Shown here piece by piece: positions 1 to 7,877 of a stretch of DNA of 64,000 bases (position 1 is the first letter of the stretch; the number at the start of each line of letters is the position of its first letter). Position numbers and translations under genes: made by a program. Under the pieces are notes generated by a model that saw only the letters and a list, made by a program, of their open reading frames with translations, searched no databases and was not told where the DNA came from. This stretch comes from CALBPI01 sp039033995 (GTDB lineage Bacteria > Pseudomonadota > Gammaproteobacteria > Steroidobacterales > Woeseiaceae). The DNA lies in the NCBI GenBank assembly GCA_039033995.1, contig JBCCBP010000001.1, forward strand, positions 124,001 to 188,000, written 5' to 3'.

Positions 1-205
1 TCGCCGCTCGCGACATGAAGCACATTATCTCGTTGATGATTGGCAATGCGTCAAGCATATCCATCGCCTCGTACTCTGCTTGCATGTCACAACCAAAGCA
101 GCGCTGCTCTGCCATAGCCAGCGCCCAGCGTCGTATTGCGTGTATAAAAAGCTGGCCCCCGTGGCTCAAACTACGAACCATAATTTGCTGTTCTTGTGCA
201 GCCAT
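1..205 (-). CDS. Fur-box-associated small protein, partial (runs off left edge)
   Basis: An open minus-strand frame starts at ATG 205-203 and stays open to base 1, giving about 68 residues, so the C-terminus lies outside the window. The start is preceded by GGGGA about six bases upstream. The protein begins MAAQEQQIMVRSL and carries a Cys-x-x-Cys pair (CFGC) near residue 38 and a Met-rich tail. No signal peptide or membrane segment is visible. Two Fur-box-like sites lie just upstream (255-292), so iron-repressed expression is likely. I do not recognise the family. Confidence 0.6.
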   Translation of the reverse strand, partial: MAAQEQQIMVRSLSHGGQLFIHAIRRWALAMAEQRCFGCDMQAEYEAMDMLDALPIINEIMCFMSRAA

Positions 206-254
206 GCTGTCCCCATTGCTATACAAACTCGATACACGTATACTCTATTACTAA

Positions 255-292
255 TGAGAATCATTTGCAATTACAGATGATAATCATTATTG
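255..292. promoter_or_regulatory. Two adjacent Fur boxes
   Basis: Two matches to the 7-1-7 Fur consensus TGATAATNATTATCA are seen. TGAGAATCATTTGCA (255-269) matches 11 of 14 defined bases and TGATAATCATTATTG (278-292) matches 12 of 14. Their centres are 23 bp apart. They sit between the minus-strand gene ending upstream at 205 and a plus-strand terminator at 367, so Fur with Fe2+ could repress transcripts in both directions. Confidence 0.75.
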
Positions 293-295
293 ATA

Positions 296-391
296 GTGCG
301 ACTCGGGCCCGATATCCCCCGGTCATGCTCTCTGGGCTGGAGTGGGGCTCCGGCCACCCCCGACGACCCCGGCTTCGGCCGGGGTTTTTTT
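296..391 (+). ncRNA. Candidate Fur-controlled small RNA
   Basis: Between the Fur boxes and the first plus-strand gene lies a segment of about 95 bases that ends in a rho-independent terminator, although no plus-strand ORF precedes it. It also holds a hairpin at 335-355 (stem GGCTGGAG/CTCCGGCC with one G-U pair, loop TGGGG). A Fur box followed by a short structured RNA and a terminator is the layout of RyhB/PrrF-type sRNAs. The transcription start is not defined; TTGCAA at 265-270 is a possible -35 but the -10 is poor. No RyhB or PrrF core sequence was recognised. Confidence 0.35.
367..391 (+). terminator. Rho-independent terminator
   Basis: The stem CCCCGGC/GCCGGGG with a TTCG tetraloop occupies 367-384 and is followed by seven T (385-391). 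It acts on the plus strand, where no ORF lies upstream in the window. Confidence 0.85.
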
Positions 392-537
392 ATGCCGGGA
401 GCATCGGTCGGACGACGCGACGATAGGCACTGTCTCCGTTTCCCGACCACTGTTTTCATAGAGAAGCCCCTGAAAGCCGACGCTGCTCTGGTTACACTGC
501 TCGCATTACCGATGGCAAGTCGCGCAGGAGAATATTG

Positions 538-1545
538 ATGCGAGCACTGGGATATACACAGTCGGGTCCGATCGATGGTGATGGTGCGTTGAGCGAACAG
601 GATCTGCCGGTACCTGAGCTTGGCCCGCATGACCTGCTGGTTCGGGTCCAAGCGGTCTCCGTGAACCCCGTGGATACCAAAGTGCGCGGTGGCCGCGAAC
701 CGGCCTGGCCGTTCCATACGCTCGGCTATGATGCCGCCGGTACCGTCGAGCGCGTTGGCGATGCTGTGACCCGATTTGCGGCAGGCGATGCCGTGTTCTA
801 CGCCGGTGATCTAACGCGCCCCGGAACGCATGCGGAGTGGCATGCCGTTGATGAGCGCATCGTCGGGCGCAAACCGACATCCCTGTCCTTCAGCGAGGCC
901 GCTGCTCTGCCACTGACGTCCATCACGGCCTGGGAATTACTCTTTGAATCGTTGGGTGTGGCCGAACAGGGTGGCGAGAATGAAACGCTATTAGTGATCG
1001 GCGGTGCCGGTGGCGTCGGTTCAATTCTGATCCAGCTTGCGCGCAAGCTGACCCAACTCACCGTTATCGCCACTGCGTCTCGCTCGGATACCGTCGAATG
1101 GGTCAAGACAATGGGCGCGCATCATGTTGTCAATCACCACGCATCACTGCAGCAGCAGGTGGCCGAGTTGGGCCTGACACCGCGCTATGTGGCGGCGCTG
1201 ACCGTTTCCGATCAGCATCTGCCGGCGATTGTTGATCTGATCGAGCCGCGTGGTCGTATTGCTATCATCGATGACCCGGCCAGTGTGGATATCGCAGCGA
1301 TGAAACCGAAAGCCCTGAGCTTTAACTGGGAGTTCATGTTTACGCGGTCGATGTTTCAGACCGACGATATGGTCTACCAACATGAGTTGTTGAACCGAGT
1401 GGCCACCATGGTGGATGACGGCGATCTCGTCACGACGGCTACTCGCAACCTCGGCGGGTTGTCCGTTGAGACGCTGACTGAGGCCCATCAGTTACAGGAG
1501 TCGGGTACCGTCATCGGCAAGACGGTGCTCGAGGGTTTCGCTTAG
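538..1545 (+). CDS. Zinc-type alcohol dehydrogenase-like (MDR) quinone oxidoreductase
   Basis: A 335-residue medium-chain dehydrogenase/reductase. The N-terminal GroES-like fold (about 25-130) contains the VNPVDTKVR motif, and the Rossmann nucleotide site reads GGAGGVGS near residue 158. The structural-zinc cysteines of true zinc ADHs are absent, so it probably acts as an NADPH-dependent quinone or enone reductase of the TIGR02817-type family. The ATG at 538 has AGGAG seven bases upstream; an in-frame TTG at 535 is less well placed. It is a single gene, converging with the outer-membrane protein on the other strand. Confidence 0.85.
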   Translation: MRALGYTQSGPIDGDGALSEQDLPVPELGPHDLLVRVQAVSVNPVDTKVRGGREPAWPFHTLGYDAAGTVERVGDAVTRFAAGDAVFYAGDLTRPGTHAEWHAVDERIVGRKPTSLSFSEAAALPLTSITAWELLFESLGVAEQGGENETLLVIGGAGGVGSILIQLARKLTQLTVIATASRSDTVEWVKTMGAHHVVNHHASLQQQVAELGLTPRYVAALTVSDQHLPAIVDLIEPRGRIAIIDDPASVDIAAMKPKALSFNWEFMFTRSMFQTDDMVYQHELLNRVATMVDDGDLVTTATRNLGGLSVETLTEAHQLQESGTVIGKTVLEGFA

Positions 1546-1563
1546 CCTCGCTTCAGCTAAGAC

Positions 1564-2460
1564 TCAAAAACGATAGTTGACGCCGATATTGAAACCGTTG
1601 GTATCTATGTCAACCGTTTCGTCACTGTCGACATCGACCCAATCGTAGCCCGCCGTAATCTCGACGTCAGGCAGTACAAACCAACCGCCGGACAACCGGT
1701 AACCTTGCTGCTCATTGTTGCTGCCACCGATCTGACCGGTCGAATTGAACGCAAGTACCAGGTCATCGTTCGGAAATAGTGAGAAGCCGAGCCCGTACTG
1801 GCCGCTGGCATCACCAAACTCCTGATTGGAGACATCGATATCGAACCCGTAGCGCCATTGGTTTCTAAATTGGCCGATATGTTTCGCCGCGAGAATGACG
1901 CCGGATGACGTATCGTCAAACACATTCGTATCCACTTCTGTGCGACCCAGCGTGGCGCTGATGGTCGTATTGCGTGCGACATAGCGACCGACGCCGGCGG
2001 TGAGTGTTGTCACAGTTGCATCACTGAACGCTTCCGAGCGTGAGTAGGAGCCCAACGCGAACCAGCCGCTGTCCTTCCAGACATAGCGGCCCCGAAAACC
2101 GAGACCGTCGCTGTCTCCAGAGCTGCTCGTTGTCACATCCACGGGGCTCGTTGTCGTGCTATCAAAATCGACTCGTGAATAGGCGAATGACAACGATGAC
2201 GTGCGCGACAGAAATGGCGCCTCCGTGCGTGGGCCTTCACTAATCTCTAAACCTTCAAAAAACCATGTGGCACCGATTCCGATAGCATCGGCGTCATTCT
2301 CGATCCTGACGTTGCCTGGGCTGCCGCCCGGCCCGAACAAGCCGATCGTCTGTTCGGTCGTTGTACGAGAAATATCAGCACCCACTTCCCAATCGTACTG
2401 TTCTGCGCTTGCCGATGCGGCCACGAACAAACCCGTCACCAGTAGTCGTAAAGTCTTCAC
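1564..2460 (-). CDS. Outer-membrane beta-barrel protein (putative porin)
   Basis: A 298-residue protein with an N-terminal signal peptide that ends at the ASASA site around residue 19. The rest is alternating polar/aromatic strands rich in Gly, Asp and Ser. The chain ends in YRF, the terminal Phe recognised by the BAM machinery. It is probably a monomeric barrel of unknown substrate. No operon partner is obvious; the K+ channel downstream is about 100 bp from its 5' end on the same strand. Confidence 0.65.
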   Translation of the reverse strand: MKTLRLLVTGLFVAASASAEQYDWEVGADISRTTTEQTIGLFGPGGSPGNVRIENDADAIGIGATWFFEGLEISEGPRTEAPFLSRTSSLSFAYSRVDFDSTTTSPVDVTTSSSGDSDGLGFRGRYVWKDSGWFALGSYSRSEAFSDATVTTLTAGVGRYVARNTTISATLGRTEVDTNVFDDTSSGVILAAKHIGQFRNQWRYGFDIDVSNQEFGDASGQYGLGFSLFPNDDLVLAFNSTGQIGGSNNEQQGYRLSGGWFVLPDVEITAGYDWVDVDSDETVDIDTNGFNIGVNYRF

Positions 2461-2568
2461 GTCAATCTCCGTGTGATAGTCATCGTGCTCAGACTGGTTG
2501 ATGCAGCGATAGACAGATAAATGCGCATGGAGTTCCGAGGCGCGGCATGGCGTGATGCCGTCTGATCA

Positions 2569-3003
2569 CTACAGTTTATTGTCGAACAACCGCCGCGTCA
2601 GGTCGATCATGAACGCCGTACTGGCGCCAAACAGAATGAGTCCGCTCATTGCTTCGAAGGTGCTGAGCAGTCGCCAGGTCTCGGTAAGAGTCACATCACC
2701 GTAGCCGAGTGTCGTGATTGTCGCGCCCGAGAAATATAAGGCGGTGTTCAGCGATTGGAATTCTCCGAGCAGTAGATAAATCACTGCCCAGGACCAGACC
2801 TCGATGGAGTGGATCGCCAACACCACCACCACCGTAATCGACAGCATGAAAATCTTGTGGGCGGTGCCTGGCCCGTCCGGGTGACGCTGGCCGATGCGAC
2901 GTAAGCTGATGACCAGAGTGACCAATGCCGATACGTGAAAACACGCGGTAACGAGCACAATCACAGAACCGACGATGAGAGGCCAAATCAGCATAGGCGA
3001 CAT
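2569..3003 (-). CDS. Two-TM potassium channel family protein
   Basis: A 144-residue inner-membrane protein of the Ion_trans_2 type. Three hydrophobic segments surround a pore loop with the K+ filter signature TTLGYGDV. The frame stays open further upstream to 3108, but ATG 3003 starts the first membrane helix (MSPMLIWP) and avoids overlap with the divergent gene at 3090; GGGGA lies about 12 bases upstream. It has no cytoplasmic RCK/TrkA domain. The function is probably K+ conduction; the gating stimulus is unknown. Confidence 0.8.
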   Translation of the reverse strand: MSPMLIWPLIVGSVIVLVTACFHVSALVTLVISLRRIGQRHPDGPGTAHKIFMLSITVVVVLAIHSIEVWSWAVIYLLLGEFQSLNTALYFSGATITTLGYGDVTLTETWRLLSTFEAMSGLILFGASTAFMIDLTRRLFDNKL

Positions 3004-3089
3004 ATCATGATGATCCCCGAGAGATAAAGCGTAGCAGAGTGTGACGCGTTTGTTTGTCGTGGTTTGCAGTTCGCCGCTAGGGTATGTGG

Positions 3090-4175
3090 ATGCACAAGCC
3101 GCGAACATTGGCCATTGCGCTCGGAGTCTTGATCTGGGTGACGCCCGCGATCATCGGCGGTGCGTTCGGCTGGCGCAGTGTATGGGGTAATCACAACGCG
3201 TTTGTCGACTACCTGTTCCCGCTGCCATTCTCGGGCGGTATATTGCATTTGCCAAGTTTCCTGTTGGTGCTGTTTGCCCTGTTGTTGTGGCGAGACGGGC
3301 GATCTCGCCCGGCCTGGCTCCCCTGGCTTGCCGCGGGTGTTGGGTTGGCCGGACTCGCGTCGATGATTGATTTCGAACGTTTGAATGCCTGGCTGTTCAC
3401 CGACTATCAGCCCGCCGCATCCGTACTGCAGCTCAATCAAGATCCCAAAGCGCTGTTCATCGCCAGCGATTGTTTGTGGTTGACCGCGCTGACACTGCGT
3501 GGTTTGCCCAAGCCGCGTTGGCAGGCGGCCGCAACGCCTTTGTTACCGCTACTCGTGATAACGACCAACGTCGTGGGGTATCAAGCGCAAGGGCCAATTT
3601 TCGAGCGGCATGCCGGTCAGGCTGCCGACCTGCGCGGCGACTTTCGTTATCTCGTCTATACCAATCAGGAATACGAGGCGAAGTTGTTTGAAGACTGGTT
3701 GGTCAATGGTGGCGTGACGCCACCGTGGTTGGACGCCAACGCCGAACATGTCGCGGTGCTGTTTACCAACAGTAAGCAACGCGTGGAGCGCGGCGATTAT
3801 GCCGTACTCGGCGCCAGCGACATCGTTGCCACCGCCTGTTGGTATGAAGAAGATCGGAAATTGACCAGTACAGCTGCCTTTTACGCTTGCTTCGATGATC
3901 GTCAGAACACAGTTGAGCGCAGCAAGGCGGCCATCGTTGCGCAGCCGGCGAGCTTGCCCGACGATATTCGTCGCTGGCTCGGTGGTGCATCGATTTGTCA
4001 GGGCGTGGACCTCGACGTCAGGCCCGAGTTTAATCTGGCCTTGGTCGATCATTGCCGGACGTTGCGGCGTCGCTATCCGCAGGAAATTCTCGCGATGAAA
4101 CGGCGCCATGGCAGGGATGCCCGTGTCGTCCGTCGTGTCCAGCAACAAGCGCAACGGCTGAAATTTGAGCGTTGA
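3090..4175 (+). CDS. Hypothetical membrane protein with soluble C-terminal half
   Basis: A 361-residue protein of unrecognised family. The first 170 residues contain about four or five membrane helices separated by short loops. The C-terminal 190 residues are soluble, with three Cys (CWYEE, YACFDD and ICQGVD) and a very basic tail ending LKFER. ATG 3090 is chosen over ATG 3084 because AGGG at 3079-3082 is correctly spaced only from the former. It is divergent from the K+ channel, with about 85 bp between them. No function is proposed. Confidence 0.7.
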   Translation: MHKPRTLAIALGVLIWVTPAIIGGAFGWRSVWGNHNAFVDYLFPLPFSGGILHLPSFLLVLFALLLWRDGRSRPAWLPWLAAGVGLAGLASMIDFERLNAWLFTDYQPAASVLQLNQDPKALFIASDCLWLTALTLRGLPKPRWQAAATPLLPLLVITTNVVGYQAQGPIFERHAGQAADLRGDFRYLVYTNQEYEAKLFEDWLVNGGVTPPWLDANAEHVAVLFTNSKQRVERGDYAVLGASDIVATACWYEEDRKLTSTAAFYACFDDRQNTVERSKAAIVAQPASLPDDIRRWLGGASICQGVDLDVRPEFNLALVDHCRTLRRRYPQEILAMKRRHGRDARVVRRVQQQAQRLKFER

Positions 4176-4207
4176 GTACACAAGTCAGGGTTTCGATCTG
4201 GATTAGG

Positions 4208-4237
4208 TTGATCATTGTGGTATAAAAAGACCATAAT
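4208..4237 (+). promoter_or_regulatory. Sigma70-like promoter for small membrane protein
   Basis: TTGATC (4208-4213) and CATAAT (4232-4237) are separated by 18 bp, about 30 bp upstream of the next start codon. The surrounding sequence is A/T rich relative to its neighbours. Confidence 0.45.
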
Positions 4238-4266
4238 AAGACTAAATCTCAGAGAGGATGCGTGTG

Positions 4267-4500
4267 ATGCGCTATCAGCACCTGGCAGTGTTTCTACTGC
4301 GTTTGACCGGCTTCGCGCTTGTATTTGTCGGCATCGGTCAGCTGTTATTGCTGACCATTAGCTGGCTGATGCCGGGCGGTTTAGTTTCGGTGTTAGCGGT
4401 TATGACCGCGCTCCGCCTTGTGGTTCCGGGTGTCGTTTTGCTCTTGATCGCCAAGCCTGTCGGCAGATGGCTCGGCCGTGGGCTGGGTGAGCCGGGATAG
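4267..4500 (+). CDS. Small two-helix membrane protein
   Basis: A 77-residue protein with two long hydrophobic helices (about 10-37 and 42-65) and a positively charged tail (GRWLGRGLG). AGAGG lies about ten bases before ATG 4267; the in-frame ATG at 4258 directly abuts the Shine-Dalgarno sequence and is unlikely. A perfect 7-bp inverted repeat (GCCGCTA/TAGCGGC, 4501-4519) follows the stop codon immediately. The family was not recognised. Confidence 0.6.
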   Translation: MRYQHLAVFLLRLTGFALVFVGIGQLLLLTISWLMPGGLVSVLAVMTALRLVVPGVVLLLIAKPVGRWLGRGLGEPG

Positions 4501-4569
4501 GCCGCTACGCGCTAGCGGCTCGTCCGGTATTGATCGGTCGGCGCCATCCGACGCCGACCGTCAGGGGTG

Positions 4570-5952
4570 TTATGGCTTGGGCGCCGCATCGTCGCTGCGC
4601 TTCAACACCTTGGCTTGCTTGACCCATTCATCGCGTGCGATGCGGCCTTTGAATACTTCGAGTTTGTCGTCGACGATTCGGATATCTCGTGCGGTCCAGT
4701 CGGCCACCTGCCAGAAATAGTAGACCCCGTTGCGGTTCAGCAGTCGCTCCAATTTCGGACCCACACCTGAGATCTGCTTCAGATCGTCTTTCGGACCATG
4801 ATCCGCCGCTTTCAGCAGCACAGGCCCGGTTGGCTTTGGTTTCGGTGCCGGTTTGTTCAGCTTGGCCAGCGCCGCCTCAATGCGCTTCAGGCGCTGATCC
4901 ATCGGCGCCAGGTCCGGCGCTGCTTGTGTCTTCACCACCGGTATGCCGGCGAGCGCTTTCTCAACCGCCGACAAGCGTGCATTCAACGGCGCGATATCGA
5001 CTTGCTGCGTATTGACGACGGGCATCTTGCGCAGCGTCTTCTCGACCTCAGTCAGGCGTTGCTGCACAGGCGACAGGTCGACGGTTGCCGGCTTCGGCGC
5101 ATTGCGTAGATTGGCGGCCAGGGCATCAATGTCGCGTCGTACCGGTGTCAGATCGATATCGACAGCCGGTTGGTGGTTGAGCAGCGTCGATTCCAGCGCG
5201 CTGAAAGCCGAGTGCACCGGCGCAAGATCGGTGGGCTCGGGCGTCGGGATATCGATCGCCGCGATCGCGCGCTCCAGTGAGCCAAGCTTGTCGTGGACGG
5301 GCGCCAAGTCGATAGATTCCGGCGCAGGAATCCGTATGCTTTTCACCGTATCGTCGACCTGTGCGACGCGATCGAGCACCGGCCCGAGATCGACGGAATC
5401 TGGTGTCGGTATCCGGATGGCAGCGACACGTTCTTCGAGCGCCTCCAGTTTGGCACAGATCGGTGACAGATCCGTTGCAGGAAATTGGATGTTCCGTACA
5501 TCCGTATCCAGTGTCTTGAGCGATTGTTGCAGCGGCGACAGATCCGTCTCCGGGAATATGATGCCGTCGATACGTTTGCCGAGTGCATCGATGCGTGATT
5601 CCATCACCGAAAAATCGGGTCGTTCGGGTTGCGGAATCTCAATGCCGGCTACCGCGCCGTGCAACTGGTTCAGCTTGCTTTCCACACCGCTCAAGTCGGT
5701 CTCAGGGAATGACGGTACCGGTATTTGGGAGAGCTCGCGTTTAAGTGTCGGCTCGATCGACGCGCTCAGTGCAGCGACTTTGCCATCGAGCTCGCGCCAT
5801 GCGGTCTCATCTTCGGACTTGCGGCGTAAGAGCGCGGTATAGCTCTCTGTGATGTCGATCAACTTACGTCGAGACCACCAATAGCCCAGCGCGAATCCGA
5901 ACAACGCGGCCAACAAAAAGATGAGTGTGTATTTCGCTAGTAAATAGCCCAT
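4570..5952 (-). CDS. Membrane-anchored tandem-repeat protein with C-terminal helix-hairpin-helix domain
   Basis: A 460-residue protein. An N-terminal TM helix (about 5-25, ending GYWW) anchors it to the inner membrane. A helical region follows, then about ten imperfect repeats of 24-32 residues (about 75-370), each with a core like DLSPV..RL..LE..L..I and a Pro-rich linker. A Lys/Pro linker leads to a C-terminal domain with ISGVGPKLERLL, a helix-hairpin-helix type motif also seen at the C-terminus of some subunit-E-like and L21-associated proteins. The ATG at 5952 is only 10 bp after the stop of the OmpA-type gene, so the two are co-transcribed. Function is unknown; a periplasmic or envelope scaffold is an inference. 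Confidence 0.7.
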   Translation of the reverse strand: MGYLLAKYTLIFLLAALFGFALGYWWSRRKLIDITESYTALLRRKSEDETAWRELDGKVAALSASIEPTLKRELSQIPVPSFPETDLSGVESKLNQLHGAVAGIEIPQPERPDFSVMESRIDALGKRIDGIIFPETDLSPLQQSLKTLDTDVRNIQFPATDLSPICAKLEALEERVAAIRIPTPDSVDLGPVLDRVAQVDDTVKSIRIPAPESIDLAPVHDKLGSLERAIAAIDIPTPEPTDLAPVHSAFSALESTLLNHQPAVDIDLTPVRRDIDALAANLRNAPKPATVDLSPVQQRLTEVEKTLRKMPVVNTQQVDIAPLNARLSAVEKALAGIPVVKTQAAPDLAPMDQRLKRIEAALAKLNKPAPKPKPTGPVLLKAADHGPKDDLKQISGVGPKLERLLNRNGVYYFWQVADWTARDIRIVDDKLEVFKGRIARDEWVKQAKVLKRSDDAAPKP

Positions 5953-5962
5953 GTCGTTCCCC

Positions 5963-7081
5963 TTACTGTCCCAGTGCCTGCACAGCGATGACGATACGTC
6001 GGTTCTGTGCGCGGCCTGTTGCCGTGTTGTTGTCCCCAATCGGTGCCGCTTCCCCGAAGCCCTGCGTTGTGATGCGTGTGCGGTCAATTCCGAGCTGCGC
6101 CAGCGCGTTGGCCACGGCGTCGGCACGTCGTTGACTGAGCGTCAGGTTATCCGCTTCGTTGCCGACGCTATCGGTATGACCTTCGACCACGAGGTCACCG
6201 GCGCAGTCGGCAGCAACCGCGGCCAACTGTTCGAGCAAGGCGTTGCTGCGCGCGTCGATAGCCGCGCTGCCGGTGCGAAAGCGAATGCTGGTCTCGCCCA
6301 GCAATGCGGCAAACGTGTCGTTGCATCGCGAGACTTCCTCCGGCACCTGCAACGTGATGCGACCAAGCGTCAGCGGTGAAGCGGTGTCTTCGACGATGCT
6401 GCGGATACGGGTAGCATTGTCCGCGGTGGTCTGCCCCACAACTGAAAACCGTCCATCGGTCCACGTGACGTCACCCGTCTCCAACAACGGCAGCACCTGC
6501 AAACCTCGTTGCCGCGCAGTCTCATCCATCGGCATGCCCGGATCGCTGGTCACGGTAATCTCGTAACCGACGGGTCGTGCGTCCGGATCCGCGAAGCGAC
6601 GTAATGTATCGCGTGCCGTATTGTCAGCAACTTCGCCGGCAATGCGCACACCGTCACCACGGCGCAACATGGCGAAGTCATGCAAGCGTGGTTCGACCGG
6701 CGGCGCGGCCGGTGCGTTCAGTGCGACGTTGACGCGAATGGGGCAAACGAGCTCACCCACCCAACTGTTGCAGACGGCGCCACGAGCGATTGCTTCGATG
6801 GTCGCCCGTTCGGCTGCAGGCGCTGTGGCCGTAATATCAATGAACTGCCCATCGGCAACAACGGTGACGTCGTCATAGCGTTCCAATGCCGTAGCGACAC
6901 TTTGTTGCGCCGTCGCTTCAATATCGGGTGCGGTCAATAGCGCGCCGACCAGGAAAGTGATCAACAGACCCGCCAGCCATAATAATCCCCATGGCCACCA
7001 GCCTGTCGGTTGCTCGCGCAACTTCCAGAAACGCACACTACGGTGCAACCGAGTTTCCTCGGCATCAGACACTGAACTCAT
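5963..7081 (-). CDS. OmpA-family peptidoglycan-binding protein, inner-membrane anchored
   Basis: A 372-residue protein with one TM helix near residues 22-45 (after PTGWWPWG). A periplasmic region with BON-like repeated alpha/beta units (about 50-240) follows, then a C-terminal OmpA domain with EGHTDSVG and LSQRRADAV, the residues that bind diaminopimelate in peptidoglycan. GGGGAGG sits about five bases before ATG 7081; the longer upstream frame is disregarded. It lacks a beta-barrel and so resembles inner-membrane OmpA/MotB-like proteins. It forms a two-gene unit with the downstream repeat protein. Confidence 0.8.
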   Translation of the reverse strand: MSSVSDAEETRLHRSVRFWKLREQPTGWWPWGLLWLAGLLITFLVGALLTAPDIEATAQQSVATALERYDDVTVVADGQFIDITATAPAAERATIEAIARGAVCNSWVGELVCPIRVNVALNAPAAPPVEPRLHDFAMLRRGDGVRIAGEVADNTARDTLRRFADPDARPVGYEITVTSDPGMPMDETARQRGLQVLPLLETGDVTWTDGRFSVVGQTTADNATRIRSIVEDTASPLTLGRITLQVPEEVSRCNDTFAALLGETSIRFRTGSAAIDARSNALLEQLAAVAADCAGDLVVEGHTDSVGNEADNLTLSQRRADAVANALAQLGIDRTRITTQGFGEAAPIGDNNTATGRAQNRRIVIAVQALGQ

Positions 7082-7209
7082 GTGCGCCTCCCCACGTACA
7101 TTGTCCCGTCGCCTTACAACATAATGTATTTCGGCCGCATCCTGCCAGTCGCCATGCGAAAACAATTGTTACGTACATTCGCTGTCGAACTTGCCTACAA
7201 TGCGGCACG

Positions 7210-7842
7210 ATGACGGTGTTACAGCTAGCAGATCTTCTCGGTGTGTGGGTGTTTGCCTACAGCGGCGGCCTGGTCGCGGCGCGCCAGCGTATGGATTTGT
7301 TTGGCTACATTGTCCTCGGCTTGTTGCCCGCGGTCGGCGGCGGGACGTTGCGGGATCTTATTCTCGACGTGCCGGTGTTCTGGGTCGCGCAACCGGTCTA
7401 TATCCTCGTCGCAATCAGCGCTGGGCTCTTCGCCTTCGCCTTGCCGGTTGTTGTTGGCAAGCGGCTAACGGTGCTGACCTGGGCGGACGCACTCGGCATG
7501 GCATTGTTTTGCGTGATGGGTGCTGCCAAAGCGCTGGCGGTCACCGGTAGCCCTGTGGTCGCGGTTACGATGGGTGTCATGACCTCTACTGTCGGCGGCA
7601 TGTTGCGCGACGTCGTCGCCAACGAGATTCCGCTGGTGCTCGTTCGTGAGATCTATGCGAGCGCGGCCGTCGCCGGTGCATCGGTCTATTGCATCGCCGT
7701 AGGGCTCGTCGGAACGACGCAAACGATCGGGTTGCTTGCCGGTGGCACCGTCGCATTCCTGCTGCGAGCCACCGGCATCCTGTTCAACCTGTCACTACCG
7801 ATTCGCCGTCTGGTGCAACCGGCCGACGACAGCAAAGACTAG
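7210..7842 (+). CDS. TRIC-type / UPF0126 membrane protein (YicG/YadS-like)
   Basis: A 210-residue integral membrane protein made of two homologous three-helix halves. Each half carries a glycine-rich motif, GGGTLRDL near residue 37 and GGMLRDVV near residue 124, the hallmark of the prokaryotic trimeric intracellular cation channel family. The length equals the family norm of about 205 when ATG 7210 is used. The upstream in-frame extension starts inside the divergent OmpA-type gene and is rejected. It is probably a K+ or small-molecule channel. The stop codon lies inside a 13-bp tandem repeat. Confidence 0.85.
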   Translation: MTVLQLADLLGVWVFAYSGGLVAARQRMDLFGYIVLGLLPAVGGGTLRDLILDVPVFWVAQPVYILVAISAGLFAFALPVVVGKRLTVLTWADALGMALFCVMGAAKALAVTGSPVVAVTMGVMTSTVGGMLRDVVANEIPLVLVREIYASAAVAGASVYCIAVGLVGTTQTIGLLAGGTVAFLLRATGILFNLSLPIRRLVQPADDSKD

Positions 7843-7873
7843 CGTCCGCGACTAGCGTCCGCGACTAGCGTCC
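7837..7873. repeat. 13-bp tandem repeat, nearly three copies
   Basis: GACTAGCGTCCGC is repeated at 7837 and 7850, and the third copy from 7863 is cut short after 11 bases. The first copy contains the TAG stop of the TRIC-like gene, so slippage would leave the protein unchanged. Confidence 0.9.
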
Positions 7874-7877
7874 TTGG

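Noticed and set aside
4501..4519. Palindrome GCCGCTA/TAGCGGC after the small membrane protein as a terminator
   Set aside because: Perfect stem but no T-run on either strand; left as an mRNA 3' hairpin only.
4943..5842. 299-codon plus-strand frame opposite the repeat protein
   Set aside because: Low-complexity Ser/Arg sequence mirrors the repeats of the minus-strand gene; no Shine-Dalgarno or family features.
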